Positions 31,987-41,174 of a stretch of DNA of 64,000 nucleotides are shown piece after piece. Every line of letters starts with the position of its first letter. The first letter of the stretch is position 1. Origin of the DNA: CANKHA01 sp963750965 (GTDB taxonomy: Bacteria; Pseudomonadota; Alphaproteobacteria; Rhizobiales; Xanthobacteraceae). The notes below the pieces were generated by a model. The model had not been told where the DNA came from. It did not search any database and saw nothing but the letters and a program-made list of their open reading frames with translations. The position numbers were made by a program, and so were the translations under genes. The stretch lies in the NCBI GenBank assembly GCA_963750965.1, contig CAVVSK010000020.1:1-64000 (forward strand), given 5' to 3'.

Positions 31987-33411
31987 ATGAATATTCGCAA
32001 CGACGTCAAAGGCGGCACGCGATCTGGCGAAGCCAGAATCCGAGGAGCAGTGACTTTCAAAGGTGGCCGCCTCTCTGGTTGGGTGCTTGGCGCCGCCGGT
32101 GAATCCCTCGAAATTGCGGCCATCGATACAACAAGCGACTCCGTCATTTGGCAAGGGATGGCAAACGAGCCACGGCCGCGCTCGCGACATCCGAACAAAA
32201 ACTGCGGCTTTCGTTTTACTGTTCCGGGAAAATACGTCCGCGCCGGCGCCCGGATTAAGCTCATCGACCACGCCGCTTCCCGAGAGTTACCGTTCTCGCC
32301 ATATATTTTTGGCCCGGAATACGAGAACTATGTCGCCCGTCTAAATGCGCTGTCGCACTGGCCGCTGCTGCATTTCTCTTCCGTAAAGCAGCAAGGCGCC
32401 AGGGTTGTTTCCCGCGTTATCGCTATTACGGGAGCCGAGTCCAACGAGCGACCGAAGTTGCTGGTAGAGAATGCTGACGGAATCAGCGCGCTTTCAACCG
32501 AAGAACAGTCCCCGGTTGACACTGTGGATCATGGCTATTGGTTCGCCCCTGCCTGGCCGCATACGCGGTTCGCGCTCAACTTGACCCGTTACTTTTCCAA
32601 CCCGCTTCGCGATGAAAGCGGCGTTCCTTTTGTTCGGTTGACTGTGGGATCTGAAGCCAATCTCAATTCAGTTTCGGTGACAAGGGTGGCGGGGCTTGTC
32701 CCCTCCGAGGTTGTCAAGTTGCCCCCGGATGTCAACGTGCGGCGCGTGCAGGCGCATGGCGACATTGAACAAAAATTCACTGCCATCGGCTTTTCGCACT
32801 ATCGGACTTATCGCGCTGTTTTCGAACAGCATAGCGGGAAAAGATGGTTCGACATTGAGAAAGTTCTGGATTGGGGCTGCGGCTGTGGTCGCGTCACCCA
32901 ACACCTCATGCGGAGCCTGGGCAATGAAAAGGTATACGGCGTCGACATCGACAGCGACAATATCAATTGGTGTTTGGCCAATTTACCTTCTTTGAACTTC
33001 GCGAGGTGCGAACTGACGCCGCCTTTGCCTTACGCGGAGAACACATTCGATTACATCATTGGCACGTCTGTCTTCACGCACATCCAGGAAAGCCTACAAG
33101 GAGGCTGGCTCGAGGACCTTCGCAGAGTTTCGAAGCCGGGAGCGATTGTGGCGGTGACCGTTGGCACGGATACGCGGGTTGCCTTTGGCTCATATGAGCC
33201 TGATCGAATCCAGCATGTTTTACAAACCGGGATCGAAGACACGATAGCGAATAGCCAGCTGAATGAAGTCATCGACGACAGCAATTATTACCGCAATGTG
33301 AGGATGTCGAAAGATTTCATCAGAGAAAAATGGAATCCCTATTTTGAGATACTCGATATCCTCGACCACGCGATCGGCGTGCAGGACATCGTTGTCTGCC
33401 GGAAGCGGTAA
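31987..33411 (+). CDS. SAM-dependent methyltransferase with a long N-terminal domain (474 aa)
   Basis: The methyltransferase part covers residues about 260-470: motif I VLDWGCGCGRVTQHLM, the acidic YGVDIDSDN, PLPYAENTFDYIIGTSVFTH (motif IV region) and VSKPGAIVAVTVG. Residues 1-250 form a separate beta-rich part that repeats the theme GG.LSGWVLG and may bind the acceptor or a partner glycan. Class I methyltransferases of this form often act on sugars, lipids or small molecules. First of three genes for modification enzymes on the plus strand; the gap to the next is 190 bases. Confidence 0.82.
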   Translation: MNIRNDVKGGTRSGEARIRGAVTFKGGRLSGWVLGAAGESLEIAAIDTTSDSVIWQGMANEPRPRSRHPNKNCGFRFTVPGKYVRAGARIKLIDHAASRELPFSPYIFGPEYENYVARLNALSHWPLLHFSSVKQQGARVVSRVIAITGAESNERPKLLVENADGISALSTEEQSPVDTVDHGYWFAPAWPHTRFALNLTRYFSNPLRDESGVPFVRLTVGSEANLNSVSVTRVAGLVPSEVVKLPPDVNVRRVQAHGDIEQKFTAIGFSHYRTYRAVFEQHSGKRWFDIEKVLDWGCGCGRVTQHLMRSLGNEKVYGVDIDSDNINWCLANLPSLNFARCELTPPLPYAENTFDYIIGTSVFTHIQESLQGGWLEDLRRVSKPGAIVAVTVGTDTRVAFGSYEPDRIQHVLQTGIEDTIANSQLNEVIDDSNYYRNVRMSKDFIREKWNPYFEILDILDHAIGVQDIVVCRKR

Positions 33412-33600
33412 GTGCGCTTCTTGATCAATGAGGATTACGGTGAGCCGGCGATGCAGACCTGGCGGAATTCGGAAATGCCAATCCTAAACTTTCAATGTGG
33501 CCCTTGGCCCACTGGCTGCCGCAGTTACGAGCCATCTCCGGCAGCCCCCCGACTTCGCGGGTAAGGTTCACACATAGCCGCAACCAAAGCAGGAACCAAC

Positions 33601-34356
33601 ATGGCATCTCCGTTTTTGATCATATTCATCGCGCGGTCCGGAAGCTCCGCCATGATGGGAGACCTCCAGCAGCATCCGAATGTCGCTATGCGGGGGGAAG
33701 TATTCGGGGCCAAGGCTCTCCCATTAGTAGCCCAAACCGATCAGACCGACGAAAACCGAATTGCCTTCCTGCGCCAGTTTTGGGCTCCGTACAAAAGTTC
33801 CAAGACAGAGACGATCGCCAGAGGTTTCAAGCTTCAAATCAATCCCCGGCAACCGCAATTCACGGCATGGGATCGGCTGCCAGGGATCATGGATGAGCAT
33901 CGTGCCAAGTTGATCGTCCTCAGACGCACCAACATCATCAAACAGGCGGTTTCCGCCATCCGCGCCCGCGATCTTATGAAACTCACAAAGTCCGCGACCG
34001 GCCGGGAGCGGGGGCATATTGACCGCGACGCGCATGAGTCGGTCCGCGGATTTGCCGAGCAACCCACCAAGATCGAGCTTGCTGATCTGCAAAACATCAT
34101 CCGGTCTATCGAAAACAGCAGAAAGCAGCTGGACGAAATCGCGACGTTGATCCCGCCTGCTTGTGAGATTACCTATGAAGATTATTTGAGCGACCGTGGT
34201 CGGGTGATAAATTCCATTTTCGAGACCATCGGCGTTCCGGTAACAGCGATCGGAGAACCGGTGTTCGCTAAGATTACCAGCGATGATCTTTCTGCCGTCG
34301 TGACAAATTACGCCGAGGTGCGGGAGTTCGCAGATCAGATTGGCTGCGCCGTCTGA
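33601..34356 (+). CDS. Sulfotransferase-like protein (251 aa)
   Basis: The N-terminal segment FLIIFIARSGSSAMMGDLQQ has the RSGSS phosphate-binding loop of PAPS-dependent sulfotransferases (Stf0/trehalose type). Later KLIVLRRTNIIKQAVSAIRA matches the 3'-phosphate motif (R..N..K/S..S). Between and after are charged helices. It would move sulfate from PAPS to a hydroxyl of a glycan, lipid or other small molecule in the cytosol or at the inner membrane. Second gene in the modification cluster. GC at third positions seems lower than in housekeeping genes by eye. Confidence 0.75.
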   Translation: MASPFLIIFIARSGSSAMMGDLQQHPNVAMRGEVFGAKALPLVAQTDQTDENRIAFLRQFWAPYKSSKTETIARGFKLQINPRQPQFTAWDRLPGIMDEHRAKLIVLRRTNIIKQAVSAIRARDLMKLTKSATGRERGHIDRDAHESVRGFAEQPTKIELADLQNIIRSIENSRKQLDEIATLIPPACEITYEDYLSDRGRVINSIFETIGVPVTAIGEPVFAKITSDDLSAVVTNYAEVREFADQIGCAV

Positions 34357-34457
34357 TCTGGCAAATGCCGCCGACAAGGGGCAGACTTTTACGCCAACGA
34401 AGCTTGACGCCGCTTCGAAAACTGGCGCTACTTAAGGAAATCTGGGGTTAAAACGAT

Positions 34458-35528
34458 ATGCCGTGTCTTTTCCTGCACATCGGGTTGCCGAAGACAGGCA
34501 CAAGTGCCCTTCAGGTATTCTTGGCCAGCAACGTCGAGGCGCTGTCCCGCAATAATATTATGTATCCGTGGGCTCGGGCTGTCGTTGCCAATGAACAGCG
34601 GATTACGAGCGGCAATGGCGTGCTTTTTGCGAAAACAGCATTCACGGCCGAAGAAGACGCCGAGGTCACGCTCCAGCAGCTGACCCAAGTCATGTCGGAA
34701 GGACGATCCGTTCTCCTTTCCTCCGAGTTTTTTGCAGACTGGCAACGGGATCGAATCACGAAGCTGCATGAGCTCGCGTCCCGCTCCGGATTCCAGACGA
34801 AAGTGATCGTGTACCTGCGGGAGCAGTCCGATTACATTATTGCGGCCTATTTCCAGATGTTGAAGCGAAGGCCCGGGGTCATCGACAAAGACGGTGACGG
34901 TCTGCGAGAATTTGTGGAGCGGACCTTGGGAAGAAACCTTTTCCTGGATTTTGACGCTCTGCTGCAAATGTGGGCGTCCGTAGTCGGGCGCGAAAACATA
35001 ACGGTTCGGGCGAGACTTACCAATGATCTGATGCGCGATTTTTTGCGGGCGCTGGATATCAGCAATGACGAAGGCTTCGATTTCAACGTCTCGGATATCA
35101 ATGTCACCCCGCGGCCGCAGGAGATGAAGATCCGCGCCCTTCTGGGTGTGTTCGAGCCTACCCTGCGCACGTCAGATGTTTACCTGAACGTCCTCAGCCG
35201 CCTTTATGCAACGACCGGCAGGCGCTCCGTCGATAACTATAATTTCATGGTCGATCCGGACATCGTGCAAGAAATTCAGCTCAAGTTTCAGAGCTCCAAT
35301 GAACGCATGTGTCAACAATGGTTTCCCGGGCTGGAGCCGTCCAAAGTCTTGGAGCGGCGGAGTTTCCCTCCACGCACGTCCCTTTCCTACGACACCGTGG
35401 ATCTTGAATCGGTGATCGCGGTCCTCGGAGGGGTTTCGATTGAGGCTCTCAATCGGATCGAAACTGCTGGAGCGGCAGGTCAGGGCCTTGCGACGGGGGG
35501 ACGAGCGCGGGAAAGCCCTGCAGATTGA
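34458..35528 (+). CDS. Sulfotransferase-family protein (356 aa)
   Basis: N terminus FLHIGLPKTGTSALQVFLASN has the P-K-T-G-T-S loop that binds the 5'-phosphosulfate of PAPS; KVIVYLREQSDYIIAAYFQM corresponds to the 3'-phosphate motif (R-x7-S/Y). The rest lacks further recognisable domains; a Ser/Gly-rich tail ends the protein. The family includes polysaccharide and lipid sulfotransferases. Third gene in the cluster; ends 200 bases before the terminator region at 35,658. No PAPS-synthesis genes are in the window. Confidence 0.82.
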   Translation: MPCLFLHIGLPKTGTSALQVFLASNVEALSRNNIMYPWARAVVANEQRITSGNGVLFAKTAFTAEEDAEVTLQQLTQVMSEGRSVLLSSEFFADWQRDRITKLHELASRSGFQTKVIVYLREQSDYIIAAYFQMLKRRPGVIDKDGDGLREFVERTLGRNLFLDFDALLQMWASVVGRENITVRARLTNDLMRDFLRALDISNDEGFDFNVSDINVTPRPQEMKIRALLGVFEPTLRTSDVYLNVLSRLYATTGRRSVDNYNFMVDPDIVQEIQLKFQSSNERMCQQWFPGLEPSKVLERRSFPPRTSLSYDTVDLESVIAVLGGVSIEALNRIETAGAAGQGLATGGRARESPAD

Positions 35529-35657
35529 ACCGTTGGCGGGACGATCGAAGTGCGCTGGGAAACGAAAGCAGATGCACTAAGCGCAAATGGCCGCGCCGGC
35601 GCCAACCGCGAAATCACCGAGCGGATCACGAGCGCCGTGGCCATCGTCCGGCACTAA

Positions 35658-35697
35658 AACAAAGCGCCGGACCGTCGAACACGTTCCGCGCTTTGTT
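35658..35697 (-). terminator. Terminator-like hairpin between convergent genes
   Basis: Stem aacaaagcgccgga against tccgcgctttgtt with one bulge and a 13-base loop. On the minus strand it is followed by TTTTAG, so it could end the SH3-protein transcript; on the plus strand the T-run is weak. Lies between the sulfotransferase (plus) and SH3 (minus) genes, both reading toward it. Confidence 0.5.
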
Positions 35698-35730
35698 GAG
35701 AAGCCGTCATAGGGCGCCGCAACGGCCTGA

Positions 35731-36072
35731 TCAGCCGCATTCGTCGCCGAGCAGCTTTGAATTGACCCAACCCTGTCCATCGGCCTTCTCGATGCCCTTG
35801 ACCGACTGGCCCTGGAAGCGGCCGCCTTTCCACCAGTAGACCCGCGTCCAGCCATTCTTTGCAGCGACGACATTGTTGAGCATGACCTCGTCGCCGATTT
35901 TCATGCGGGCGACGAGTTTTCCCTTGACCTCGGGCCGTTCCCGCAAGGCGACAAACCCGTCTGCAGTTTGCTTGATGTCGCAGAACTCGGTCGCGAGCGC
36001 GGAACCGGCACCGAACAACGCGCCACCGATGAGGGCAACTCCGAGGGTCAAAACGGATATGCGCTTCATCAT
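35731..36072 (-). CDS. Secreted bacterial-SH3-domain protein (113 aa)
   Basis: The ATG at 36070-36072 (second ATG adjoining) follows AGGAGG with a 7-base gap. A signal peptide (VLTLGVALIGGALFGAGSALA) is followed by a domain with TADGFVALRERPEVKGKLVA, then ARMKIGDEVMLNN and NGWTRVYWWKGGRFQG, ending GWVNSKLL. The LRE-x-P/G-x-V and GW(V)xxxxL pattern is that of bacterial SH3 domains that bind cell-wall peptides. Probably periplasmic. Separated from the upstream binding-protein gene by a strong terminator. Confidence 0.78.
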   Translation of the reverse strand: MMKRISVLTLGVALIGGALFGAGSALATEFCDIKQTADGFVALRERPEVKGKLVARMKIGDEVMLNNVVAAKNGWTRVYWWKGGRFQGQSVKGIEKADGQGWVNSKLLGDECG

Positions 36073-36140
36073 GGTCCGCCCTCCTCTAAGCATCCTGCTT
36101 CCAATAGCGCGGGCGCGCGTTTCCGGTGATCGGCGCGAAA

Positions 36141-36170
36141 AGAAAATGCCGGCTTGCACCGGCATTTTCT
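36141..36170 (-). terminator. Strong rho-independent terminator
   Basis: Perfect 12-bp stem agaaaatgccgg/ccggcattttct with a 6-base loop; on the minus strand the arm is followed by TTTTC, giving a U-run. Ends the transcript of the substrate-binding-protein operon that stops at 36187. Confidence 0.8.
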
Positions 36171-36186
36171 CAGTCCATCTGCGCGA

Positions 36187-37170
36187 TTACTTCTTCCCGA
36201 TGACCTTCTCGTAAAAGCTGAGGTCGATGTATTTCTCCGGCTTGGTCGGCGCCGCGCCGCCATAGAGCGTGCGCAGCTTCAGCACGGTCTCGATGCCCTT
36301 GGTGTTCAGGGTCGCACGCTTGTTCAGCCCGCCTGGGCCGGTGAGCCGGTCATAGAGCTTGCCGGCGTCGGCATCCGACAGACCTTTGATCCGCGACTTC
36401 AGCACCTCGACGGTACCGGCCTTGTCCGAGAAGACGTAATCGGTCGCCGCCACGATGCCGCGGAGGAAGGCCTCGACTTCCTTCGGATGATCCTTGGCGT
36501 AGCTCTTGCGCACCGCATAGGCGCTGCCCTGGAACTCGCCGATCTCGGTCGCCGCATCACCCAGGATGGTGAAGCCCTCATCCTTGAGCTGCATGTCGTT
36601 GGGAGAAGAGATCATGGCAACATGCCCGGAGCCGTCCTTCAGCGCCTTGACGCGGGCGCCGGTGCCGCCAACGGAGTTAGTGGTGTAGTCCTTGTCCTTC
36701 TCCAGCCCGGCCTTATCCTTGACGATCTGGTAAAGCACCGTGGCATAGCCGGAGGTCGGCGAGTCCACGGCAACAACCTTGCCTTTCAGGTCGGAGTATT
36801 TCTTGATCTCGGGGCGGGCCACCAGCGTGTTCATGCCGGAATGCACGCCGGCGATCGCGAGCACGTCGTAATCGGCAAACTTGTCCGTGCCCTGGCCTTC
36901 GGTATAGGCCACGATATTGTCGAAGGCGGTGGAGGCGAACTGATATTTGCCTGCCATGATGTCCTGCATCTGCTCCTTCGAGCCGTGCGTGACGTCCTGG
37001 GTCACCTTCAGGCCTTCCTTCAGAAAAAAGCCCTTGTCGATTGCCACCCAGCTCGGCACGTTGGTGCCGCCGCCGAAGCCGATCAGTTTTATTTCGGTCT
37101 GCGCCGAGGCCGGCACCGCCAAGCCGACGGCCACACCGGCCGCCAACATCATCGCTGTCACTCGCAACAT
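36187..37170 (-). CDS. ABC transporter substrate-binding protein, NitT/TauT type (327 aa)
   Basis: Signal peptide (residues 1-23, ending PASAQ). The mature part has features of SsuA/TauA-like proteins: IDKGFFLKEGLKVTQDV, GSKEQMQDIMAGKYQFAS, DLKGKVVAVDSPTSGYATVLY, and AYAVRKSYAKDHPKEVEAFLRG. The family binds nitrate, sulfonates, aromatic acids or other small compounds. No permease or ATPase gene follows; it must work with components encoded elsewhere. Last gene of the VOC/FAH group, 26 bases after the dioxygenase stop. The linkage to aromatic-type genes favours an aromatic or related acid as ligand. Confidence 0.85.
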   Translation of the reverse strand: MLRVTAMMLAAGVAVGLAVPASAQTEIKLIGFGGGTNVPSWVAIDKGFFLKEGLKVTQDVTHGSKEQMQDIMAGKYQFASTAFDNIVAYTEGQGTDKFADYDVLAIAGVHSGMNTLVARPEIKKYSDLKGKVVAVDSPTSGYATVLYQIVKDKAGLEKDKDYTTNSVGGTGARVKALKDGSGHVAMISSPNDMQLKDEGFTILGDAATEIGEFQGSAYAVRKSYAKDHPKEVEAFLRGIVAATDYVFSDKAGTVEVLKSRIKGLSDADAGKLYDRLTGPGGLNKRATLNTKGIETVLKLRTLYGGAAPTKPEKYIDLSFYEKVIGKK

Positions 37171-37196
37171 GCTTCCTCCTCCAGTGTTGTGCTTCG

Positions 37197-38123
37197 TTAG
37201 GACTCGATAGCGCCGTAGACCGGGATCTCGTTGGTCTGGTAACCCTTGATCACGCGCTCCGAACCATAACCCCAGTAGTTCCGCAAGGTCTCGGGGCCGT
37301 GCATCTTGGGATATAGCGGGCGTTCCTGGTGCCAGGGACGTGGATCGAAATAACCCAGAGCCTCGTCCTTCATCTGGTCCATTTCAGTAAATATTTCGAC
37401 GCGAACCAAGTCGCTATTGCGGTGATAGGTTGCGACATTGTGCCCGATCACATGTCGGCCGGGGCCCCAAACCAGATGAATCTTGTTGAGCGCGAGGAAG
37501 TCGGTCGCTTTGCGGATCTCCGCCCATTCCAGCACCTCGAAGGCGATGTGATGCAGCTGCGGCTTCTCGTCGACAATGAAGTTTAGCGTGTGATGGTCGG
37601 TGTTGCAGCGCAGGAAATAAAAATAGTCGCCGCGTGAGTCCGACGTGCGGAAACCAAGCACTTCATTGTAAAATTTCACGACCTTCTGAACGTCGAGGAC
37701 GCGATAGGCGACATGTCCGAGCTTCAGAATATTGAAGGCGCTCGGGGTCAGATCCTCCTTAGGATATGTGTATTCCGCGTAGAGATCGACCTGCGTGCCC
37801 TTCGGATCGGTGAAGGTCACAGCCTCCGCCACGCCGGGTGAGATTCCCTTGCGCCGCTCGCACTTGATCCCCTCCTTCTGAAGGTCCTTGACCACCTCAT
37901 TGAGGTCCATGGCGGGGTCCACCTGGAATGAAAGCCCGCTAAGCCAGCCAGGCTTTCCTTTCACCAGCTCGATCGCTTCAAGGCCAATTTTACTGGCGAG
38001 AAAAACGCGGTCCTTATTGCGCTCAACCACGCTCAGGCCAAGCACCCGGCCGTAGTAGTCGATCATCGCGTCGAAATCCTGCGTCTGCAGCGTCGCATGA
38101 CCAAGCCGTCTTACTTTCACCAT
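37197..38123 (-). CDS. Extradiol dioxygenase-like VOC protein (308 aa)
   Basis: Two vicinal-oxygen-chelate modules. The N-terminal one (VRRLGHATLQTQDFDAMIDY) is the structural half; the C-terminal one carries the probable Fe ligands His137 (KLGHVAYRV), His191/192 (QLHHIAFEV) and Glu243 (VRVEIFTEMD). This is the type I extradiol (catechol 2,3-dioxygenase-like) pattern, which cleaves a catechol ring meta to the hydroxyls. An alternative is another VOC enzyme. Followed 26 bases later by the binding protein, preceded 38 bases earlier by the FAH-family gene. Confidence 0.85.
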   Translation of the reverse strand: MVKVRRLGHATLQTQDFDAMIDYYGRVLGLSVVERNKDRVFLASKIGLEAIELVKGKPGWLSGLSFQVDPAMDLNEVVKDLQKEGIKCERRKGISPGVAEAVTFTDPKGTQVDLYAEYTYPKEDLTPSAFNILKLGHVAYRVLDVQKVVKFYNEVLGFRTSDSRGDYFYFLRCNTDHHTLNFIVDEKPQLHHIAFEVLEWAEIRKATDFLALNKIHLVWGPGRHVIGHNVATYHRNSDLVRVEIFTEMDQMKDEALGYFDPRPWHQERPLYPKMHGPETLRNYWGYGSERVIKGYQTNEIPVYGAIES

Positions 38124-38161
38124 CTCACTCTCCTGCTCCGTTTTGCCGGACGCGGCGCGCG

Positions 38162-39047
38162 TTACGCGCGGATTTCGTGCGCCCGTGCCTTGATTTCCAA
38201 TTCACCAATGCGGTCGCAGCGCGCACGCAGCACGTCGCCCGGCTTCACCGGGCCAACCCCTGCCGGCGAACCGGTGAAATAGATGTCGCCTGGATGCAAA
38301 GTGTAGAAAGACGAGGCGAATTCGATCAGCCGGGGGACGTCGAAGATCAGCTCCCGGGTATTGGCGGTCTGGCGCAACTCGTCATTCACGTGCAGCGTCG
38401 CGGTGACGTCGCTCGGGTCGCCGAATTCATCCGCTGTCACCAGCCAGGGGCCGACCGGGGCATAGCCGTCGATCGACTTGCGAAAACTGCGGTCTTCCGA
38501 GCCGCGCGTGGTCATGTCGAAGCCGAGGGCATAGCCGGCGATGTATTGCAGAGCCTTCTTCCTTCGGAATGTCGCTGCCCTTCTTGCCGATGATAACGAC
38601 GAGTTCAAGTTCGTGTTCGTTGATGCGCTCTGGGAAACGGATCGGGATGCCTTCGGATGCGCCGACGATCGCGGAATTGGCCTTAAGGAAGATGCCCTGC
38701 TCGGCAATCTTGGAAGGGCGCTTGACCTGCTTCTGCTCCTCTGTGCGGATATCTGTACGCACGGCCATTTCGGCGACGTGCTTGGCGTAATTGACCGGGG
38801 CGGCCATGGTCTTGGAGGGACGCGCCACCGGCGGCAGCAGCTTAACACCCGATACAGGCTTGCCCGGCGTCTTCGCCGCCATCTCCTCCAGGCGCTTGCG
38901 CCATTGCGGCAGCGCGGCGATCACCGCATCGCCTTTCATGTCATAGCGCGCGGCGGCTCTGATCTCGTCCTGGGCCTTGGTCACATCATGGACCATGGCG
39001 CCGATGACAACCCCGAGCCTGTCCTCGTCAAAGCGGCAAATCTTCAT
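38162..39047 (-). pseudogene. Fumarylacetoacetate hydrolase family protein, single-base frameshift
   Basis: First frame from the ATG at 39045-39047: MKICRFDEDRLGVVIG, then SKTMAAPVNYAKHVAEM, KANSAIVGASEGIPIRFP, and the metal motif INEHELELVVIIGKKGSDIP. It then goes out of frame at about 38,560; the second frame continues KALQYIAGYALGFDMTTRGS, FRKSIDGYAPVGPWLVTADE and SPAGVGPVKPGDVL to 38162. Removing one G (minus strand GGAAGAAGG) restores P-K-E-K-A-L-Q. The family hydrolyses C-C bonds of ring-cleavage products or acts as a decarboxylase/isomerase in meta cleavage. If real, the lower part of this pathway is broken; a read error is equally possible. Confidence 0.82.
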
Positions 39048-39195
39048 GCGATGGGCACCCTCATGTTTGGGAAAGGCATCATGATAAACAACCTTGGCAT
39101 GGCGGGCTATCGTTGCCGACCCGCCCGCGCTGGACGGGTTTTTACAGGTCGCCTATAGGACGCGGCAAGGCAGGCAAGCGAAAAGGATCGGCGCG

Positions 39196-39816
39196 ATGGC
39201 GGGAAAGACGTTCAGGCTGCTCGGGCTCTCCGGAAGCATCCGCCGCATCTCCTACAGCAAGGCCGTCCTGGAGACGATCCGCGAAAACGTCTCGGCCGAC
39301 ACGGTCGTCACCAATTTCGATCTCACGCCCATCCCGAACTACAACCAGGACCTCGACAACGAGCAGAATTGGCCGGCGCCGATCCGCGCGCTGCGCAAGG
39401 AGGTGATCGAGGCCGACGGCATCATCGCGGTGACGCCGGAATACAATCATGGCATGTCCGGCGTGCTGAAGAACGCGGTCGATTGGGTATCGCGCCCCGG
39501 CTATGAGTCGATCCTGAAGGGAAAGGTCGTGCTGATCGTCTCGGTCAGCAACCGCGGCGGGCTGCGCGCGCAGGATCAGATGCAAGCCACCTTTCTCTCC
39601 TGCGTCTGCCGCATCACCCCCGGCCGCCAGATCGTCGTGATGGACCCGCCGCAGAAGATCACCAACGGCCGCATCACCGACGAACAACTGCTCCGGGTCG
39701 TGATGCGCGGGGTCGATACAATGCTGGACGAAATCTGTCTCTTCCAGGGCCTCCCCAAGCGGGTCGATGCCGCAGCAGAGGAACGCAAAAAAGGCGGCAA
39801 GCCCAAGGGCGATTGA
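39196..39816 (+). CDS. NADPH-dependent FMN reductase (206 aa)
   Basis: The ATG at 39196 follows AAGGA and starts MAGKTFRLLGLSGSIRRISYS. The flavodoxin-like fold shows the phosphate loop GLSGSIRR...S, then the family signature IIAVTPEYNHGMSGVLKNAVDWVSR and LIVSVSNRGGLRAQDQM. It reduces FMN with NADPH, often supplying flavin monooxygenases, or reduces quinones and chromate. Divergent from the FAH/VOC/SBP group, with about 150 bases between, so co-regulation is possible. It could serve the acyl-CoA-dehydrogenase-like monooxygenase in the first region; that is a guess. Confidence 0.88.
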   Translation: MAGKTFRLLGLSGSIRRISYSKAVLETIRENVSADTVVTNFDLTPIPNYNQDLDNEQNWPAPIRALRKEVIEADGIIAVTPEYNHGMSGVLKNAVDWVSRPGYESILKGKVVLIVSVSNRGGLRAQDQMQATFLSCVCRITPGRQIVVMDPPQKITNGRITDEQLLRVVMRGVDTMLDEICLFQGLPKRVDAAAEERKKGGKPKGD

Positions 39817-39942
39817 GACGGCTCACAGGCCTTATGCCTTAGGTCTAACCCAGCCATGCCCTGAAATTGACTGATAAAGCCTCGACAAGCTATCTTGAAC
39901 CCTTCTAAATAAAAACAGAGGGAACCGCCGTTAGAGGCCGTG

Positions 39943-41172
39943 ATGGACTACGACGTCTTTTTCTCCGACGCGCTGGCGAAGCTTCGGGACGAGCGGCGAT
40001 ACCGCGTTTTCGCCGATCTCGAGCGCATGGCTGGCCGGTTCCCGCATGCCTTGTGGCACTCCCCTACCGGTCCGCGGGAAGTCGTGATCTGGTGCTCGAA
40101 TGACTATCTCGGCATGGGTCAGCATCCTAAGGTGCTGGGCGCGCTGATCGAGACCGCGACCCGCGTCGGTACCGGTGCGGGCGGCACCCGCAACATCGCC
40201 GGCACCAATCATCCGCTGGTCGAACTGGAGCGCGAGCTCGCAGAGTTGCACCGCAAAGAAGCGGCGCTGGTCTTCACTTCCGGCTATGTCTCCAACGAGA
40301 CCGGGATCTCAACCATTGCCCGGTTGATCCCCAACTGCTTGATCCTGTCCGACGCCTTTAATCACAACTCGATGATCGAGGGCGTGCGCCGCTCCGGCTG
40401 CGAGAAGAAGATCTGGCGTCATAACGACACCGCTCATCTCGAGCAGCTGTTGATCGAAGCTGGTCCAAAGCGGCCTAAGCTCGTCGTGATGGAGAGCCTC
40501 TATTCCATGGACGGCGACGTGGCGCCGATCGCGCGCATCTGCGAGGTCGCCAAGCGCCACGGCGCGCTAACCTATCTCGACGAAGTGCATGCGGTCGGCA
40601 TGTATGGCCCCCACGGCGGCGGCATTGCCGAGCGCGAAGGCGTCATGGATCAGGTGGACGTGATCGAGGGCACCTTGGCCAAGGCTTTCGGTTGCCTCGG
40701 CGGCTATATCGCTGGGAAAGCGCAGCTCATCGATGCCGTGCGCTCTTATGCACCAGGATTTATTTTCACCACCGCGCTGCCGCCGGCGATTTGCGCTGCG
40801 GCCGCTGCTGCCATCCGCCACCTGAAGGCTTCCCAGTGGGAGCGTGATCGGCACCAGGAACGCGCCGGACGCGTCAAAAGCGTGCTCACCCATGCCGGCC
40901 TGCCGGTGATGCCGAGCGAGACCCATATCGTCCCGCTGATGGTGGGCGACGCGGAGAAGTGCAAGGCCGCCTGCGACCTGCTGCTTTATGAGCACGCTAT
41001 CTACATCCAGCCGATCAACTATCCGACGGTGCCGCGCGGCACCGAGCGGCTGCGCATCACGCCCTCGCCCTTGCATGAGGACGCGCTGATCGACAGGCTG
41101 GCGGAGGCATTGGTCGATGTCTGGCAGCGGCTCGGCCTGCCGTTGCGCAAGCGCGCGTTGGCGGCGGAATAA
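39943..41172 (+). CDS. hemA: 5-aminolevulinate synthase
   Basis: The ATG at 39943 (a GTG directly upstream is in frame) starts MDYDVFFSDALAKLRDERRY. Signatures: VVIWCSNDYLGMGQHP, GTGAGGTRNIAGTNHP, FTSGYVSNETGIST, FNHNSMIEGVRRSG, YLDEVHAVGMYGPHGGGIAE, and the PLP Lys247 in IEGTLAKAFGCLGGYI. It condenses succinyl-CoA and glycine to 5-aminolevulinate, the C4 route of heme synthesis used by alphaproteobacteria. Full length. Convergent with the AbrB-family gene, two bases apart. Heme from this path supplies the oxidase encoded further right. Confidence 0.96.
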   Translation: MDYDVFFSDALAKLRDERRYRVFADLERMAGRFPHALWHSPTGPREVVIWCSNDYLGMGQHPKVLGALIETATRVGTGAGGTRNIAGTNHPLVELERELAELHRKEAALVFTSGYVSNETGISTIARLIPNCLILSDAFNHNSMIEGVRRSGCEKKIWRHNDTAHLEQLLIEAGPKRPKLVVMESLYSMDGDVAPIARICEVAKRHGALTYLDEVHAVGMYGPHGGGIAEREGVMDQVDVIEGTLAKAFGCLGGYIAGKAQLIDAVRSYAPGFIFTTALPPAICAAAAAAIRHLKASQWERDRHQERAGRVKSVLTHAGLPVMPSETHIVPLMVGDAEKCKAACDLLLYEHAIYIQPINYPTVPRGTERLRITPSPLHEDALIDRLAEALVDVWQRLGLPLRKRALAAE

Positions 41173-41174
41173 GC

